From contig DBUL01000224.1 in NCBI GenBank assembly GCA_002307905.1, forward strand, positions 33,738 to 39,434: a stretch of DNA of 5,697 nucleotides, written 5' to 3'. Origin of the DNA: Rhizobiaceae bacterium UBA1291 (lineage in GTDB: Bacteria > Pseudomonadota > Alphaproteobacteria > Rhizobiales > Rhizobiaceae). Below the pieces are notes generated by a model, which was not told where the DNA came from, made no database searches, and saw only the letters and a program-made list of their open reading frames with translations. Positions 3,751-5,697 of the stretch are shown here, piece after piece (position 1 is the first letter of the stretch; every line of letters begins with the position of its first letter). The translations under genes and the position numbers were made by a program.

Positions 3751-5697
3751 TTACTCGGCGGCTTCGAGATGCTCGCCGTCGCCGTCGCCATCGATCGGGT
3801 CGGTGGCCGCTTCTGCGGCTTCCTCATTTTCCGTCAGGAAGGCTGGCAAATCGATGTCGGCGGCCTCTGTGGTATCGTCCTCGACAACAGCGTCTGACAG
3901 CACCGCATCCACCTCTGCTTCCGCCGGGATCTGATCGACGGGGAGCCGCAGCACTTCGGGGAGCCATCCGCTGCCTGCCAGCAGCCGGGCGGCTTCGCGG
4001 GCCATGTCGGGCTTCTTCAGATGATCGATCAGTTGCGCGGACTGTTCGCCCTTTGCCTCGCGGACCGCCTGCAGGATATGCGCCTTGGTCACGCGGCCGA
4101 GATAGTTGTCGACCGTCGGCGCCCAGCCGGCGGCGACCATGCCGAACCCGAGCGAACGGGCAAGCTGCCTGGCATGAGCGGTTTCCTTTGTGCGTCGGTT
4201 CCACGCCTGCACGGTTGTGTTCACCGACAACGAAACGCAATGGGCAAAGAGAGCCATTCGGCTGGCCTCGTCGAGTGCGACGAGGTAGTCCCAGACCTCA
4301 TCCGCATTTCCGGGGAGATCATAGCCCCAGGACTCCTGCCGCTGTTCGATCTCCTTTGCCCAGACCGTATCGCCGAGCCCAGGCGTCTGGCTGAAGGCGG
4401 TGTGCTGGAGCGTGATCTCCAGGCACGAGTCAGCCCCGTAACGGTAGAAGATTTTCAGGACCGCGACATGCAGGGCGGCGATGAAGGCCATCACAGGGTC
4501 ATTGGCCAAAGCATTGCGGAGCGCGACGGTGCGGGCGGCCGTCAGATCCTCGATGACGCGATCGGAAAGTGGACGAACCTTGCCGTCGTCTTCTTCCGGT
4601 TCTTCGACGCCGACAGGCTTGCCGTTGACCGAGATACCGCCGTATGCGGAAGGCGCAGCAGTGTCAGTCTCGCCTTCACCATCACTGTCGCCCTCATCGG
4701 CATCACCGCCGTTCGGTTCGGGGACGGGTTCGTCTTCGGGCCGGACGAAACCGCGTTCGATCTTCAACTCGCCATTGGCGGCGAGCGAGATGAAGGCGCC
4801 GCCGCGGGCGACGTCTTGCCTGTCGAAGACGTAGGGCCGGTCATTGAGGGCATCCAGCTCGTTGCCGAGTTTTTCAAGCTGGGCCTCGGTTTCCTCGGAA
4901 TAGTCGTCTGCCTCGGCGTATTCCGCATCGAGCCTGTCGTATTCCGTCTTCAGCGCGTCATGGCGTGCAAGCTCTTCCTCGGTGTACTCGGCCCGCTCGC
5001 CATAGAAACGGCGAAGACCGGAGGTGTGGCCATAAGGGAAGTCGAACGCGGCCTCGACCCATTTCCAGCCCTCGTCGGCCCTCAGCGCCTCGGCCTCAGT
5101 GGTCAGCTTTTCGAGCACGAGCTGCTCGAGCAGCGCCGGATCCTGCAGCCATCCACCATTGTCCTGTTCGAACAGGTCACGCATCACGACACCGCCGGCT
5201 GCCTCATAGACGTCGATACCGATATAGACGGCGCGACGATCGGAGGCGCGGACCGCGGTTTCGGTCAGCATCCGCCGGATGTAATAGGGATCCTGGTTGT
5301 GCGACCGCGAGATCGTGTCCCAGACCTGTTCCTGCCGAACGTGATCATTGGTGATCGAGAATGCCATGACCTGCCCGAGCCTCATCTCGTCATTGGCGTA
5401 GAGTTCGAGAAGACGCGGCGAAACCGACGCCAGCCGCAGCCGCTGCTTCACCGTTGCGACCGACATATGGAAACGCGCGGCGATTTCTTCCTCGTCGAGC
5501 CCCTGTTCGCGCAGCGTCATGATGGCCCGGAACTCGTCCAACGGGTGAAGGTCGACGCGCCTGACGTTCTCGGCAAGCGAATCCTCGACTTCAAGGGTGT
5601 CGCCCTTGCTGACGATGCAGGGAATGGCCGCCGTCCTCGACAGTTTCTTCTGGTTGACCAGCAATTCCAGCGCGCGGTAGCGGCGGCCGCCCGCCGG
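3751..5697 (-). CDS. ParB/RepB/Spo0J-like protein, N-terminus beyond window
   Basis: The frame is open from the right edge to a TAA at 3751 and gives 648 residues. The true start is outside, because the first visible residues, AGGRRYRALELL, are the internal ParB nuclease/CTPase-fold motif. The TTG at 5664 is not the start. Counting from the edge, SLAENVRRVDLHPLDEFRA (40-58) is the second ParB motif, and a helix-turn-helix follows near 68-91 (EEEIAARFHMSVATVKQRLRLA). A probable coiled coil rich in E, A, D and Y lies near 235-285. An acidic Gly/Asp/Glu-rich linker (about 320-345) separates it from a C-terminal helical domain (about 375-585) and an acidic tail. Chromosomal ParB proteins are near 300 aa, so this one is more than twice as long. 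Such proteins bind DNA, and ParB clamps use CTP; the motifs suggest DNA binding here. No parA or recognisable parS site is visible, so a classical partition role is unproven. Confidence 0.9.
   Translation of the reverse strand, partial: PAGGRRYRALELLVNQKKLSRTAAIPCIVSKGDTLEVEDSLAENVRRVDLHPLDEFRAIMTLREQGLDEEEIAARFHMSVATVKQRLRLASVSPRLLELYANDEMRLGQVMAFSITNDHVRQEQVWDTISRSHNQDPYYIRRMLTETAVRASDRRAVYIGIDVYEAAGGVVMRDLFEQDNGGWLQDPALLEQLVLEKLTTEAEALRADEGWKWVEAAFDFPYGHTSGLRRFYGERAEYTEEELARHDALKTEYDRLDAEYAEADDYSEETEAQLEKLGNELDALNDRPYVFDRQDVARGGAFISLAANGELKIERGFVRPEDEPVPEPNGGDADEGDSDGEGETDTAAPSAYGGISVNGKPVGVEEPEEDDGKVRPLSDRVIEDLTAARTVALRNALANDPVMAFIAALHVAVLKIFYRYGADSCLEITLQHTAFSQTPGLGDTVWAKEIEQRQESWGYDLPGNADEVWDYLVALDEASRMALFAHCVSLSVNTTVQAWNRRTKETAHARQLARSLGFGMVAAGWAPTVDNYLGRVTKAHILQAVREAKGEQSAQLIDHLKKPDMAREAARLLAGSGWLPEVLRLPVDQIPAEAEVDAVLSDAVVEDDTTEAADIDLPAFLTENEEAAEAATDPIDGDGDGEHLEAAE

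Noticed and set aside
3824..4240. 138-codon minus-strand frame inside the ParB-like gene
   Set aside because: It lies wholly within a well-supported gene in another frame, with the Arg/Gly/Pro-rich composition typical of frame shadows.
5662..5664. TTG at 5664 as the start of the ParB-like gene
   Set aside because: The frame continues to the window edge and encodes AGGRRYRALE, a conserved internal ParB motif, so the start is outside the window.
3751..5697. Search for parS-like or KorB-like operator palindromes
   Set aside because: I saw no sequence resembling the TGTTTCACGTGAAACA, repABC-type or KorB-type operator patterns in the window.

Overview
The window is GC-rich DNA with alphaproteobacterial style, most likely from a plasmid or integrative element of a Rhizobiales-type bacterium. 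This rests on the gene content (a long ParB-like protein, an ArdB/KlcA antirestriction protein and a DUF932 protein beside unrecognised genes) and not on any taxonomic marker. There is no rRNA, tRNA, IS element, integrase or CRISPR array. No ParA, relaxase, replication or core gene is in view.

All five genes I accept lie on the minus strand, so the module reads from right to left. In order they are: a ParB/RepB/Spo0J-like protein whose N-terminus lies beyond the right edge (3751-5697); an unrecognised 218-aa protein (3023-3679); an ArdB/KlcA-family antirestriction protein of 140 aa (2332-2754); a DUF932 protein of 396 aa (986-2176); and an unrecognised protein whose C-terminus lies beyond the left edge (1-899). 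Long plus-strand frames exist opposite these genes, but they look like shadows.

The gaps between genes are short (71, 268, 155 and 86 bases) and unusually rich in inverted repeats. Two of them end in a GC hairpin plus U-tract placed directly against the ribosome binding site of the next gene. The 155-base gap between ardB and the DUF932 gene contains three hairpins in series. The 268-base ardB leader holds a four-run G-tract motif on the transcribed-sense strand, a 12-base palindrome and weaker hairpins. No stretch longer than 300 bases lacks a gene.

Functionally, the set resembles the accessory or 'establishment' block of conjugative elements, where an antirestriction protein and a ParB-like protein travel with unknown small proteins. 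The ArdB homologue would protect incoming DNA from type I restriction. The roles of the DUF932 protein and the two unrecognised proteins are unknown, and their linkage makes them candidates for related establishment or anti-defence functions. That last step is inference.
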